Counted from the first letter of the stretch, positions 39,522 through 50,567 are shown. The stretch: DNA of 64,000 bases from Lachancea dasiensis (GCA_900074725.1 LT598455.1:1241802-1305801); one strand, 5' to 3'. Program-made: numbers and translations. Notes: generated by a model from the sequence alone, not told the origin.

Positions 39522-40757
39522 ATGTCAATGTTTTTCGAGCCCGTGGTAAAGCTATCAAACGCGTTGAACTCACTCAACTCTGGCTATGCAGATCTTTCGT
39601 TTGAGGAGCAAAAAGCTCTGACTGTTCTGGAGAGAATTAAGTTGTACAACTGGACTTTCGAATTTTATGCTTTGGGAGCATTGGTGCTCATCTTCTTGGC
39701 ATATACTATTGGTACTAAGGTCAATTCAGGTCGTGGTCGTCAGCTAATGATGTCATTAAATCAGGTATTCAATGATTTGGCATTTGCCAAGATTGGGTTC
39801 ACCACTAAGGGTCCTCAAAACCAGCCATTTGTAGCTGAGAACAACAATACCTGGTTCACCACTTACACTTCTGGGCGTTCGAGCATTGAAAGTATCACCG
39901 CTCGTGCTCATCTACTCTCCCGTTTCAATCCTTTGTCCATAATAATGGAAAAGGTACTGGGCATTTTTTTCCCTAGCTTGGTGGCTAAGGACTTAGAAGA
40001 GTTTCTAGAAGTTACTATTGTGCCCAATGGACACTATGTGACCAGCTCTGCTGCTCCACTACCAAAGGATACCAGTTCAGCTTCGTCAGTCGTTAACAAG
40101 TTCAAATTCATTTCTGCTATTGTAAACAAGTCCGACATGGCCAAAGCTCGTGAAGCCAACTATTACTTGTCGCTCACTCACACTTCCGAAAGCGACAAGT
40201 TGCCCTTCGAGTATGTTTTCATGTCCGAAAATAACCAACTCAATGGCCTGTTCGAATTTTACGGAGGCGCTGAGTTCAGAGAGTTGTTAAGTCAAAGCAC
40301 CAAGTTCTTGTCGTTTATCGCTTTCACTGATTTGCCGGAGGAGAAGCCTGTCACTGAGAAGACCTGGGAGCTGAGCTTGCAACCAAGATGTGTGATTAGA
40401 ACCAAGATGGTCACCGGTTCTGCTGACCTTGCTCGCTTAAACCAACTGATCAAAGAGGTTGTTGCAATTGTCGATGCTGCCACCCAACATTTTGTTCAAA
40501 ATCCTTCCAAGGCCTTTATTACCAACGACATGCTAAAGAAATTCTCAAACTTGCGTTCTCAAGAACTTGCCAAGATCGTCAAGGTTGTGAAGCAGACCGA
40601 AAGAGAGCTCTTACAGGAGAAAAAACAAGACCTGGAGAGAGAAAAGAGACGTCAAGCTAGAAACAAGTTGAGTGGAGAAGACCAAGACAAGGTTGATCAA
40701 AAGATGCGCGAGAAGAGAGAAAGACGTCAGCGCAACAGGCAAAAGGTCCGCATGTAA
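39522..40757 (+). CDS. ER membrane protein, YNR021W orthologue (CCDC47/DUF1682 family)
   Basis: The 411-residue protein (404 in S. cerevisiae) has one strong TM segment (about 44-63; FEFYALGALVLIFLAYTIG). A soluble domain of about 260 residues follows (FNPLSIIMEKVLGIFFPSLV; FEYVFMSENNQLNGLFEF), then a coiled, very basic tail (about 350-411; EKKQDLEREKRRQARNK). The CCDC47 family in animals is an ER multipass translocon (PAT complex) component. The yeast function is not established. Many codons look high-bias, suggesting good expression. Confidence 0.93.
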   Translation: MSMFFEPVVKLSNALNSLNSGYADLSFEEQKALTVLERIKLYNWTFEFYALGALVLIFLAYTIGTKVNSGRGRQLMMSLNQVFNDLAFAKIGFTTKGPQNQPFVAENNNTWFTTYTSGRSSIESITARAHLLSRFNPLSIIMEKVLGIFFPSLVAKDLEEFLEVTIVPNGHYVTSSAAPLPKDTSSASSVVNKFKFISAIVNKSDMAKAREANYYLSLTHTSESDKLPFEYVFMSENNQLNGLFEFYGGAEFRELLSQSTKFLSFIAFTDLPEEKPVTEKTWELSLQPRCVIRTKMVTGSADLARLNQLIKEVVAIVDAATQHFVQNPSKAFITNDMLKKFSNLRSQELAKIVKVVKQTERELLQEKKQDLEREKRRQARNKLSGEDQDKVDQKMREKRERRQRNRQKVRM

Positions 40758-41002
40758 ATACAGACAGGCCCTAATTCCATCCAGGCCAGAGTTTTTTTTT
40801 ATTACGTACAACCTAGCCATTTTTGCACGGCCAGTGCAATGCCTCTTAACTACTGAAGTTCTATTTACAGGTACGATAATGGCTTCATTCAAATGCGTGC
40901 AGCTTTATTTTAACATAATATTGACAAGTGGCATCTGGCGCTCTGCCTGGCTAGCTAGCCCAAACCGCAGAAGGTCAGAACTCATGTCTTCGAGAATCCA
41001 CT

Positions 41003-41410
41003 TCATATCACCAAACCAGGAATTTTAACATCCTTCACAGTAACTCCACTTTTGAAAATCTTGACGTCCTCAACCTTCGTCTTTGGTTCAGACTTAGCGA
41101 CCTCAACGGTCACATTTTCCTCTTTCAAAACATTTGGCTGAACTTTACTCTCTAAGGAGACAGACATTATTCTTGAGCTAGCTAGCTCAACAGACTTGGC
41201 TTGTAGCTGGGTATCGATATCAGCGTCTTTCAGAATGTAGCGAGCACCATTTCCCCGATGCAGGTAGTTTCTCATTAACGATGGGCTCACAGTAGCCACT
41301 TGGCCCTCATACAACTGAAATTTTGGGAAATCTTTCAGTAGTTGAACTTTGACCTTGTTAGTGCGTTTGGAAAGAGCAGAATAAGACCTCAACGATGTAA
41401 CTCTCAGCAT
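41003..41410 (-). CDS. MRPL50: Mitochondrial large-subunit ribosomal protein bL9m
   Basis: The 135-residue protein (139 in S. cerevisiae) starts with a presequence-like [16 protein letters not shown] and the bL9 N-domain ([20 protein letters not shown], then [16 protein letters not shown], about 20-65). The C-terminus is diverged, as in other yeast Mrpl50. It is YNR022C and is convergent with the YNR021W-like gene. Confidence 0.93.
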   Translation of the reverse strand: MLRVTSLRSYSALSKRTNKVKVQLLKDFPKFQLYEGQVATVSPSLMRNYLHRGNGARYILKDADIDTQLQAKSVELASSRIMSVSLESKVQPNVLKEENVTVEVAKSEPKTKVEDVKIFKSGVTVKDVKIPGLVI

Positions 41411-42283
41411 GGCAAGCAGAATGGACGTGCGCCTTTTTGATTATAATGCTGTGGTCCGAATAAGCTAACCTGAAACTTTTTTCACAACATAAGTGAACTC
41501 TTATAAAAACATATTAAACGTCAGCGAAAGATGTCTGAACACTTAGCAACCCGACAATAACCGAATCGGAGTCTACCCACCAAATAGAATTAAAAGTCCG
41601 ATTAAGTAAGGCATATTTGGATTCTACGATCTACATTTCTTGAAGGGCAGCAGTTCGCTTGACCAACCAATATCATTTTGTACCACAGAGTCGCTGCCTG
41701 GCTTGCCGTATCAAAACCAAACAGTAGAGTCGTGCTTTTGAAGGACACCGGGTACAATCGTCCGTGCTCGCCCTTTCCACACTTCACACACACGGGTTAT
41801 CGACTGCATTTTTGCAAAATGGTGGTCGTCATCATAAACTTTACCTCAGTTACTGGAGTCTGCTCTAACATAAAATATCCCAATACCTTCTTCACAAGTG
41901 GATGCAAAACACGGCAATAGCATCAAGGTGTCTGTTAAGCAGGTGGTTCTATTTACAATTCGCTCTGCGTTGAGTAGTGATAAAAGAGAAATTCTGCTGA
42001 AAAGAAGCTAGGTGAAGATTGGAAGCCTGATCACTCCTCTTTCAACACTTGACATATAAGGATAACGTTCGAGGGGCACGAGGCATCGTGCTCGTAGTTT
42101 GTCGGCGCTGTCACGATATTCCAACAACTTTCTAAAAGAGAGAATGAAAAGGTCGGAGGACCAATCGGCAGCCAATCAATACTCTGGGATTACGTGCTAA
42201 TAGGTGGCAAACGGAATGGTGTGATTACAACTGGTGGAGAAGCGACTGTAATCCTTCAAAACCATCTACGTACATAACGATAT
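41411..42283. other. MRPL50-SNF12/RSC6 divergent intergenic region
   Basis: The 873 bp between divergent starts hold no supported gene. A short perfect hairpin GCACGA-ggca-TCGTGC occurs at 42,077-42,092. I see no tRNA, snRNA or clear C/D-box snoRNA. Confidence 0.5.
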
Positions 42284-43819
42284 ATGTTGAATATGCCGTT
42301 TGATTATCGACTATTGAAAACATCAACACCATCGACTGTTCAACTTAATAAGGAAGCTGCTCATATCGTCAAGGATCGAGGCAGATCGTTAGTAGAGCCG
42401 GTCAAACCCATGTCCAGGAATCGTAAACAAGGAAGTGCACCTGCTGCCAATATGCAGGCTGCTCCAATGCCTATTGCCCAACCTACGGATGCTTATATCC
42501 CGCCATATCTGGCCACTCAAGTTCCAGAACTAGAGTCTTTCAAAGAGCTCTTGGAAGCTGAGAGGAAAATTGACATCTACATCAATCGAAAGAAAATTGA
42601 CTTATACCAGTCTGTGTCGCAGTGGAACACGCTGAAGCAAGAGTCGCAGGAAAAACAATACTTACGGATCTTCATTTCGAATATCGCTGAAAACCAAGCA
42701 TGGCAAACACAAGAAGCCGGTGTTGAGCCCTCATGGACTTTGAGAGTTGAGGGTAGGCTTTTGAACTCTCAAGATGTAGCAGATCCCCAGAGACCAAAAT
42801 TCAGTACTTTTCTGCAAGGCATCGCCGTAGACTTTACAGAACCACAGGATACGACTGTAGGTGGAGCGGCAGCAAGTGAGAATGGCCAGTCGAGTGCTCC
42901 ACAAGAACCACACCAACCTGGACAACCACAACACTCGCAACAACCGCAAGCACCACAGCAGAACCAACCTCCATCTATCGTGGAGTGGCATTTTGACCCT
43001 GCTAACCCAGCGGACTTTGACGGGCTAGACATCAAACGTGACGGATCGCACAATATAGAATGTAAAATTGTGATCCAACCGAGGGGAACAACAGGGGAAT
43101 GGATCCAGTTTTCACCCGAGCTTGCTTCTATCATCGGCATCTCTCGCGGAACTCTCCATGAAGCCATTTATTCGTTGTATAAATACATTCTCCTCAACGA
43201 CCTCCTTTCCAGCGGCGAATCCGAGGTGGCATCAAACGGCCAACAGGCACAGGGGCAGAGCAATAACACCAATGGTGAAAGAACAATAGTCAAAACTGAC
43301 AAATATCTGGCCGTTCTTTTCCCGGAGGAGCGTAGTTTTTTCAAATTAGGCGAAATCCCCGCACTGATCAATCGCCACGTTTCGCCCCTGCCACCTATTA
43401 AGATCGACTACACTGTTCGGGTCGACAAGGCTTCTACCTACGGTGAAACTGTGCTTGATGTGGAGGTGCCCGCGAAGGTAAATGACGAAGTCGCACAGCA
43501 AGGTATGTCTTTGCTTTCCGAACTCAACCAGTTGAGTACAACGCTGGAGCCCCAGATGCAACAACTCAATCAAGAGATCAACATCTTGCAATTGCAGCTA
43601 AATTCAAGCGCCAACAAATATCAGTTTTTCCAAAAACTGGCCAACGATCCAGTGCCCATGCTGGAAGAGTACATCCAGTCTTCCTCCAGAGCATTAAAGA
43701 TCTTGAGTGGAGATGACGGCTTCAACGAGGATACGGTAAGACGTGCTTCATTTTACAAAGAGAACGAGGGTATGCTTTTCGAAAATCTCGGAGTTTTGTT
43801 GTCCAATGGGCGAATTTAA
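42284..43819 (+). CDS. SNF12: SWIB-domain chromatin-remodelling subunit (single SNF12/RSC6 orthologue)
   Basis: The 511-residue protein (566 for Snf12, 483 for Rsc6) has the BAF60-type N-region (YIPPYLATQVPELESFKELLEAERKIDIYINRKKIDL followed by an RIFISN segment). A Gln/Pro-rich insert (about 205-232) follows, then the SWIB domain (about 265-350; FSPELASIIGISRGTLHEAI, YSLYKYILLNDLL) and a coiled C-terminus. It is a structural subunit of SWI/SNF, RSC or both. Here one gene stands for YNR023W and YCR052W and presumably serves both complexes; this last point is inference. Confidence 0.93.
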   Translation: MLNMPFDYRLLKTSTPSTVQLNKEAAHIVKDRGRSLVEPVKPMSRNRKQGSAPAANMQAAPMPIAQPTDAYIPPYLATQVPELESFKELLEAERKIDIYINRKKIDLYQSVSQWNTLKQESQEKQYLRIFISNIAENQAWQTQEAGVEPSWTLRVEGRLLNSQDVADPQRPKFSTFLQGIAVDFTEPQDTTVGGAAASENGQSSAPQEPHQPGQPQHSQQPQAPQQNQPPSIVEWHFDPANPADFDGLDIKRDGSHNIECKIVIQPRGTTGEWIQFSPELASIIGISRGTLHEAIYSLYKYILLNDLLSSGESEVASNGQQAQGQSNNTNGERTIVKTDKYLAVLFPEERSFFKLGEIPALINRHVSPLPPIKIDYTVRVDKASTYGETVLDVEVPAKVNDEVAQQGMSLLSELNQLSTTLEPQMQQLNQEINILQLQLNSSANKYQFFQKLANDPVPMLEEYIQSSSRALKILSGDDGFNEDTVRRASFYKENEGMLFENLGVLLSNGRI

Positions 43820-44213
43820 TGGGCCTTTTCTGCGCCCATCTAGTCCAACCGGCAAGGTTTTTTTCGAGTTCAAGAAAAGTTGTGTCGCGTTAACTTTGAA
43901 GATCTACAGAAATTTATTGCACAACCTGGCGAACGCCTTGGCTCTGACGTGACGTTCACTCATAGTATTCATGCTTCTGAACACTGATCGTGGCAGTCCC
44001 AGACTTGGAACTCACCAAAGTACTCGCCTAAATATATGACGAGTACTCATGACTCGAGCGAATGATTCATCAAAATTTTTCACCAAGTGACCTGACAACT
44101 TAATCACACACACTCGTCCCACTTAAAGTTCAAATTGACCATCTCTTTCTATTGATTGACCATCCCAGTTTCTCTATTGGAAGGTTCGGTTGACAACCAA
44201 CTTGAACTTTAAA
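43820..44213. promoter_or_regulatory. THR4 promoter region
   Basis: These 394 bp separate the SNF12/RSC6 stop from the THR4 ATG. A Gcn4-type TGACTC lies at 44,050-44,055, about 160 bp upstream of the ATG, and TATA-like AAATATATG at about 44,030. THR4 is a general amino-acid control target in S. cerevisiae, so a Gcn4 site is expected. The assignment is from motif only. Confidence 0.6.
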
Positions 44214-45746
44214 ATGTCCCAAAGTTATAGATCGACTAGATCCTCTGCGAAGGAAACACAATCTTTCGAAAAGACTATCATCCAGGGTCTTGCCTCTGAT
44301 GGCGGTCTTTTCATTCCATCTGAAATTCCACAACTAAGCCCTGAAACAATTCAACAATGGTCTCATTTAAGCTTTCAAGATTTGGCGCTAGAAATCATGA
44401 AGTTGTATATATCGAGCGAAGAGATCCCGGAGGCGGACTTAAAGGGCTTAATTCAGAGATCGTACTCTACATTCCGTTCTGCTGATGTGACCCCATTAGC
44501 GAAAAATGTCACTGGTGGCGATGAGAATTTGAATGTATTGGAGCTTTTCCATGGCCCAACTTACGCCTTCAAGGACGTTGCGCTGCAGTTCGTGGGTAAC
44601 CTGTTCGAGTACTTCTTGCAAAGAGCTAACAAAGATCTGCCCCAAGAACAACGCAAGAAGATTACCGTTGTAGGTGCCACATCTGGTGACACCGGTAGTG
44701 CGGCCATTTACGGTATGAGAGGCAAAAAAGACGTCTCTGTTTTCATCTTGTACCCTACAGGAAGGATTTCACCAATTCAAGAAGAGCAGATGACCACTGT
44801 TCCAGACAAAAATGTCCAAACCTTGTCGGTGAAGGGTACGTTCGACAACTGTCAGGATATTGTCAAAGCAATTTTTGGTGATGTTGAATTCAATAAGAAG
44901 CACAACGTAGGCGCTGTCAACTCCATCAACTGGGCCAGAATTCTAGCCCAAATGACCTACTACTTCTATGCATACTTTCAGGCCGTCAAAGCTTCTCCAT
45001 CTAAAGTGAAGTTTGTTGTCCCCAGTGGTAATTTTGGGGACATTTTGGCCGGTTACTACGCTAAAAAGATGGGGCTACCTGTTGAGAAGCTGGTTATTGC
45101 TACCAATGCCAATGATATCCTAGACAGATTTATGAAGAGTGGTGTCTATGAGAGATCGGATGACGTGGCCTCGACATTGTCTCCTGCTATGGACATTCTA
45201 GTCTCATCGAACTTCGAACGTTTATTATGGTATCTGGCTCGTGACGTGCTGGCTTCTGGCGACGACCAAAGAGCCGGTGAAATTGTGAACAATTGGTTTA
45301 TTCAGCTTAAAACAGAAGGAAAATTTGTTGCTGATGATGCTGTCGTTCGTGAGGCATTTGTCGACTTCGATTCTGAAAGAGTTTCAGACTTAGAGACTAA
45401 AGAGACAATCAAGGAAACTTATGTGACATCTCAAAACCCAAAGAACTATATTTTGGATCCCCACACTGCTGTAGGCGTTTGTGCCACCAAGAGGCAGATC
45501 GCCAAGGACAACGATAAGTCTGTTCAATATGTTTCTCTTTCAACCGCCCATCCTGCCAAATTTGCGGATGCTGTTAATGACGCGTTGTCCGAGTTCGATG
45601 GCTACTCTTTTGAGAAAGATGTTTTGCCGGAAGAGTTGAAGAAGTTATCCACCCTTGAAAAGAAATTGAAGTTTATTGAAAGGGCCGACGTTGAACTTGT
45701 AAAGGCTGCCATTGAAGAAGAATTGGCTAAGATGGGCTTGCTTTAA
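44214..45746 (+). CDS. THR4: Threonine synthase
   Basis: The ATG at 44,214 gives MSQSYRSTRSS and 510 residues (514 in S. cerevisiae); in-frame upstream codons have no ATG. It is a PLP enzyme converting O-phosphohomoserine to threonine. The PLP lysine lies in GPTYAFKDVALQFVGNLFEY (about 120), the phosphate-binding loop in VGATSGDTGSAAI, and later conserved segments are VGAVNSINWARI, FVVPSGNFGDILAGY and LSTAHPAKFADAV. Codon use is strongly biased toward preferred yeast codons, implying high expression. It is YCR053W. Confidence 0.98.
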   Translation: MSQSYRSTRSSAKETQSFEKTIIQGLASDGGLFIPSEIPQLSPETIQQWSHLSFQDLALEIMKLYISSEEIPEADLKGLIQRSYSTFRSADVTPLAKNVTGGDENLNVLELFHGPTYAFKDVALQFVGNLFEYFLQRANKDLPQEQRKKITVVGATSGDTGSAAIYGMRGKKDVSVFILYPTGRISPIQEEQMTTVPDKNVQTLSVKGTFDNCQDIVKAIFGDVEFNKKHNVGAVNSINWARILAQMTYYFYAYFQAVKASPSKVKFVVPSGNFGDILAGYYAKKMGLPVEKLVIATNANDILDRFMKSGVYERSDDVASTLSPAMDILVSSNFERLLWYLARDVLASGDDQRAGEIVNNWFIQLKTEGKFVADDAVVREAFVDFDSERVSDLETKETIKETYVTSQNPKNYILDPHTAVGVCATKRQIAKDNDKSVQYVSLSTAHPAKFADAVNDALSEFDGYSFEKDVLPEELKKLSTLEKKLKFIERADVELVKAAIEEELAKMGLL

Positions 45747-45828
45747 AGGACTTAAACAAGCAAAACTCTTACGTAGCATGTAAATGTAATAACGAAAATT
45801 AAGTGTACTGGTATATAAAGTTATTGCT

Positions 45829-47406
45829 TTAGCCCTGTGGGCGTGCCAACTGAACTTTTCCATCGTCACCAACGTTGATCTGATACCCAGCCGAACTCAA
45901 TGCTTCGTCCTGAACTGCGGTCTTGGACTCCAACTGTGCTACAATTTTCTGATTTTCGTCATTGTCTTGAAGCAGATGCTTTATGCACATTATGCTTCGT
46001 TCTTTGATGAAGGGGTCATTATCATCGATAACACAGTTACTGAGCACGGCCTCGAGCCCTTGTAAATCACGCACCATATCCTGAGCTTGTTTATTGGAAT
46101 ATACAAGAAAACCAAGGACTTCAATAACCAGAGACTTACACTCCGGAAAGTTAGTTGGTTTGATTGCTCCATTAGTCAGATCGAGACGTGACTGTATCAA
46201 AGCTTCATCCCATACTTTTTCCCCCCTCCCATTAGTTATTTTAAAGCTGGACGAATTTTTGGTAGTCTGCTTAAGGACATTAACTCGAAGCAAATTTGTT
46301 TGAAACACATGCAGTAGGCTAACTAAGAGCTCCAAGCCATTGTAGGATAGTAGGAATTTACGTACATGCTCGAACTTAGCCAACGTGGCGAGAATGTCGA
46401 GTACAACCAGCATTTTATCGTGTAGAAACTTTGCTCGGGACTCATCTTCTACATTACGCTCAAAGTAGGTTTTAACCTCCTCGCACATGCTTTTGAGCTG
46501 CACAAAGCACCAACTCATAATAGTCGTTAATTCGAATTTATTCCACGACTCAATACTTGTCGCAAGCAATTGCGCCATGGCCAGATATTCAAGAAAAGCT
46601 TTTGGGTTAGAGACTTCTAATTCGCTCAAAAAGGGCGAAAACGACTCATGGCAACAGATATTGCGGAAAACTGATAGTATGATACTTGACAAGGTTGATA
46701 GCTCGACATCGTCTTGAGAGGTACCTCTGAGAATAGCAGGAATCTCAGTGTAGCGATAGGCAATTGTCTTCAGAAGAAAGTCGTAAAGAACGTTGGATGA
46801 CTCTTTCAATTTGAGAAAGTCAAACACGAAATCAGTATGGCCCGTCAAATTGCGCAAAAGTAAAGCATATGGTGCAAACAGATTTTCATCTTCGAGCCCT
46901 TTTGTAGGGTAGCACAAAAACTGCGCCACAAGGTTGCTATTCTTTGGTTCATATAAAACTGCTTTCATGGTCAAGTTGCTAATAAATTCGAGTATCGTTT
47001 TATAGAGGGCCACCTCAATCTCATCAAACGCAAATGTTGCCCCTAAACTGTTGAAAGCTTTCATCGCTTTGTCCTGAATCATTAGCCTCTGTGGAAAATC
47101 TTGGGAATCGATACATAAGTTTCTAGCCAAAAGCACAACACCTCGCAGAAGTCTCAGATACCAATATCGAACGACCGGAGGTTGGTCATGCGAGGGTTTT
47201 ACATATGCGATATCAAAGCATGAGCTAATTAGCCTCCAAATGCCTTCCGATCCACTCAAAGATCGGCGGTATGTATCATTTTGAGACGATTTTATGACAA
47301 TAGAGTTTAGACCAGGAATGGCTGCTTCCCAAGCTTTTGTTTCATCACTGGAGGTTTTGAAGAGCGATTCCACATCCTGGAGGGCTGAGATCTCGAGCTC
47401 AGGCAT
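45829..47406 (-). CDS. CTR86: Ataxin-10-domain protein Ctr86
   Basis: The 525-residue protein (563 in S. cerevisiae) is all-helical and armadillo-like. The C-terminal ataxin-10 domain (about 410-515) has KSLVIEVLGFLVYSNKQAQD, NCVIDDNDPFIKERSIMCIK and HLLQDNDENQKIVAQL. The family is essential in S. cerevisiae, with no firm biochemical role. It is YCR054C, tail-to-tail with THR4 with 82 bp between stop codons. Confidence 0.93.
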   Translation of the reverse strand: MPELEISALQDVESLFKTSSDETKAWEAAIPGLNSIVIKSSQNDTYRRSLSGSEGIWRLISSCFDIAYVKPSHDQPPVVRYWYLRLLRGVVLLARNLCIDSQDFPQRLMIQDKAMKAFNSLGATFAFDEIEVALYKTILEFISNLTMKAVLYEPKNSNLVAQFLCYPTKGLEDENLFAPYALLLRNLTGHTDFVFDFLKLKESSNVLYDFLLKTIAYRYTEIPAILRGTSQDDVELSTLSSIILSVFRNICCHESFSPFLSELEVSNPKAFLEYLAMAQLLATSIESWNKFELTTIMSWCFVQLKSMCEEVKTYFERNVEDESRAKFLHDKMLVVLDILATLAKFEHVRKFLLSYNGLELLVSLLHVFQTNLLRVNVLKQTTKNSSSFKITNGRGEKVWDEALIQSRLDLTNGAIKPTNFPECKSLVIEVLGFLVYSNKQAQDMVRDLQGLEAVLSNCVIDDNDPFIKERSIMCIKHLLQDNDENQKIVAQLESKTAVQDEALSSAGYQINVGDDGKVQLARPQG

Positions 47407-47645
47407 CTTTTACATGATACTATGCTTACATTTTTAATTCATCGTATTTCTCATCGAATAATAATACCAAATTATAATCATTCGTATAAGATGATCAACG
47501 AACGTCAGCAAAATAAACAATGAGAATGGAAACCATTGGTCGTAAGGCCATAAACTTCAAGAGCTTACAGAAATGGCCACATTTCCTTCATTGCCCGTTA
47601 GATCAAAATATTTCTTGATATATATCTTCCTTCTACGAGTCTCGT

Positions 47646-50375
47646 TTATATCAGCTCTTCGTCAGAAGACGGTGTTTGCTCAAAGTGTAAATTGTTACTT
47701 TTTGCGTCACTAAAGCCGACCCACCCTTCTTCATCGTCTGAAGCGTCTTCCATTATCTCATCCTCGCTGTCCGATTCATTGGTAATGACATCTGATCCGG
47801 TTGCACTGGCGTCCTCGTCTGAAGCATCATTTCCAGCAGAACCGTCCGTGGAAGTGAGGAATAAAAACGCATATCTATTGTCCTTGGAAGCATTAACAAC
47901 CTCTTTGGCAATTCGGCCGATAAAACGCTGCACAGTGCGCAAAGCTGATCCGAACTCTGATTTATGCGAGGATATGTAGCGGCCATGAGCAGATAAAAGC
48001 GCTTTCACCCAAAGTAAGTTGAATTCGAGATGCTGGGACTCTGTAGCAAAATCCCCAATGAATTTGAGGAAGCGAGCCACATAAATAACAGGTAGACCAC
48101 TGCTTACTAGATTCAGATCTTTGAGCGGTATCGATTCGTAGACACGTTTGATGAGATACTCCTCGTTTAATCTGAATGCCATGACGAGAGCATGCAAAAA
48201 CTCCTTCTCCTTGAGAGCTTCACTGACAGCTTGTGGGGTGATATCCACGTCCAAATCGAATGGATCAAACAGAAGACTGTCGTCTACCGAGTAAACGAGA
48301 ATACCCTCCGTGGAAGCTGCCGCAAACGCATTTGACGTTGGAGAGAACTTAAGACCAGTAACCCTCACTTCTGGCCGTACTCTTCTAGTAGATAAATCAC
48401 CTCCTCTGTTAGAACCCGGGAGACTGTTGTCAATGCGATCCTCCAAATCTGAGTTTTCACCATCCCGATCGATCAAGTCCAAAGAACCGGCTTCCGTCAT
48501 TTTTTTACTATTCAAGAACTCTTGAGTACCGTTGAGAGACATGTTTTTGGATACTGTAAACCTTCTCAAGAGAACACTGTTAGGAATGTCGTACAAGCAG
48601 ATGGAATTATTGTTACCCCCCGCTACCAAGGAGAGCCCATCAAAGCTGTAGTCAATGCTTGTGAAATACTTTGACCTAGCTGAGTTCTTAGAAGTAAATC
48701 TATCCTCTAAATGCCTTCCTGAAATGATATCTTTTTTGCCGTCAATCGCATTGGTCTGTTTGCCCTCTTGAACGTCAAAAAACAGGATGGTACCATCAAG
48801 AGTCGAAGCAGCGACTTCAACACCGTCTGGTCTCATGGAGATCGATAGTACGTCGGCATATACCTCGAAAGGCTCGACTTGTTGGGATCTACCAAAAAGA
48901 GACCATACTCTGATTGTTTTGTCCCAGGAAGCTGAAGCTAAAACTCCAGTCTCTTTGCTGAATGAGAGACATGACACGGGGCCCTCATGCCCATCGAGGG
49001 TTTCGAGTAACTGACCGGTTTGAACGGACCAGACGTGGATTGCAAAGCCATCGAGAGAGCCGGCACAGACAACCTCACCGGATGGATCTGCCGCTAGGCA
49101 ATTAAATTGAATTCTTTCAGCAGCTGTGAAAGTTCGGAAGTTACGGTACCTAACGAGGTCCCAAGCTCTCACTGTACCATCCAATGACGCCGAAAACAGA
49201 ACCTGGCCTTTTTTGGCAAACGAGAGAGCTGTAACGGTAGATGTATGCTCTTGAAACGTCACAAGACAAAATCCCGAGACGATGTCCCATATTTTGATTT
49301 TTCCGTCGTCAGAAGCTGTGACAACACGAGATCCATCTGGAGAGTACGCGATTGCATTTGTAGCATCAAAATGTCCTTGCTGCTTCAGTATATAAGACTC
49401 CGATTGCCACTCGTAGACCAAAAGTTGACCCAGCTTGGCTGAACCAAAAGCTAGCCATTCACCGGTCTGATTGATGGACACGGCATTAACAGCATTTTGA
49501 CCCATAGACAACTGCTGTATCATTGTGAAGTCCGGCAATTCATATAGTCTGAATTCTCCATTGTTAAAACCAACCACTAAAATTTTGGAATTCGCATGAA
49601 ACGTGGCGCACTTCACTTTGGCTTGAGATGCATAAAAGTAGTTTTTCTTAGTTATACGCCAACTGTAGGTTGACAAGTCGGGTTCTTGGTTTTCTTCGGT
49701 TTCTTCTTTCGAAGTATACTCCCATTGAAAAAGAGCACCATCTTTGCTGACAGTATATATGCGTTCCTGGTCTGCGGAAAAGAAGGACGCTACGACGTAA
49801 TCACGGTGACCAGCAAAAGCAGTCGCGGCCAGGTTCTTTTCCTCAGATTCAAGAGACCAGATACGTGCAGTGAGATCTTTAGATGTTGAGATTAAAAATC
49901 GGGAATCTCCTGACCAGCTCAATGATAGGATTGATGCAAAATGTCCAGCGTGGACTCTATGACGCACGAAAGGCGCAAATTGCCGGTCTTCCATTACGTC
50001 GGGTGTCCGCCAGATCTGAATGAACCTCCCGCATGCCAAGGCAAAGTATAAGCCGTTGGGCGAGAACTTAAGATCAGTTACGGGCTCTTTAAAATTGAAA
50101 TGGTGTAGCACTGTTTTGGCTCGAAAATTGACAAGGATGGCTCTTCCATCTTCATCCACGGAGAGTAACAGCGTTCCCTGGGGATTAAGTGCTATGCAAC
50201 TGATATTCTTGCGGTGTTCATATTCAAAGGTGAATGAACGGCTGTTAACCAAATCGAATACCGAAACTCTGTTGCCAACGGGCGAAAGTAGTTGGGTACC
50301 ATCTTGGGAGAAAATTACATTTCCTTGACGGTAAACCGTACCCAACAAGTTTGAAAACTTGAAATCAGACTTCAT
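47646..50375 (-). CDS. PWP2: UTP-B (90S pre-ribosome) WD40 protein
   Basis: The 909-residue protein (923 in S. cerevisiae) has two tandem beta-propellers of WD40 repeats (about 1-680; ISLSWSGDSRFLIS, IAYSPDGSRVVTASDDGKIK, FSKETGVLASASWDKTIRVW). A helical Utp12 domain follows (about 725-840), and then an acidic tail. Pwp2 is a core subunit of UTP-B in the 90S particle that processes 35S pre-rRNA for the 40S subunit. Its promoter is shared with MPP6 and carries RRPE and PAC. It is YCR057C. Confidence 0.98.
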   Translation of the reverse strand: MKSDFKFSNLLGTVYRQGNVIFSQDGTQLLSPVGNRVSVFDLVNSRSFTFEYEHRKNISCIALNPQGTLLLSVDEDGRAILVNFRAKTVLHHFNFKEPVTDLKFSPNGLYFALACGRFIQIWRTPDVMEDRQFAPFVRHRVHAGHFASILSLSWSGDSRFLISTSKDLTARIWSLESEEKNLAATAFAGHRDYVVASFFSADQERIYTVSKDGALFQWEYTSKEETEENQEPDLSTYSWRITKKNYFYASQAKVKCATFHANSKILVVGFNNGEFRLYELPDFTMIQQLSMGQNAVNAVSINQTGEWLAFGSAKLGQLLVYEWQSESYILKQQGHFDATNAIAYSPDGSRVVTASDDGKIKIWDIVSGFCLVTFQEHTSTVTALSFAKKGQVLFSASLDGTVRAWDLVRYRNFRTFTAAERIQFNCLAADPSGEVVCAGSLDGFAIHVWSVQTGQLLETLDGHEGPVSCLSFSKETGVLASASWDKTIRVWSLFGRSQQVEPFEVYADVLSISMRPDGVEVAASTLDGTILFFDVQEGKQTNAIDGKKDIISGRHLEDRFTSKNSARSKYFTSIDYSFDGLSLVAGGNNNSICLYDIPNSVLLRRFTVSKNMSLNGTQEFLNSKKMTEAGSLDLIDRDGENSDLEDRIDNSLPGSNRGGDLSTRRVRPEVRVTGLKFSPTSNAFAAASTEGILVYSVDDSLLFDPFDLDVDITPQAVSEALKEKEFLHALVMAFRLNEEYLIKRVYESIPLKDLNLVSSGLPVIYVARFLKFIGDFATESQHLEFNLLWVKALLSAHGRYISSHKSEFGSALRTVQRFIGRIAKEVVNASKDNRYAFLFLTSTDGSAGNDASDEDASATGSDVITNESDSEDEIMEDASDDEEGWVGFSDAKSNNLHFEQTPSSDEELI

Positions 50376-50567
50376 AAAGTCCTATTGTTATTGGTTTTTG
50401 GGTTTTTCTTAAGGTTAAACTGAAGCTCATCGCATCAACTTTTTAATTGAACGTTCAAAATTTTTCAAGGCCTTTAAAATCTACATTTGAAATGAAGTCA
50501 TCTCAAAGAGTTTTGAGATGAGAAATGTGAAGTAACCTAGCTTTGGATTACGAGCTGCTTGAATCAG
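50376..50567. promoter_or_regulatory. PWP2-MPP6 bidirectional promoter with PAC and RRPE
   Basis: The 192-bp divergent promoter holds GCTCATCGC (50,425-50,433, reverse complement of PAC core GCGATGAG) and AAAATTTTTCA (50,457-50,467, reverse complement of RRPE). Both genes act in rRNA processing, so one set of sites plausibly drives both. Sequences GATGAG and CATCTC recur near 50,505-50,522. Confidence 0.85.
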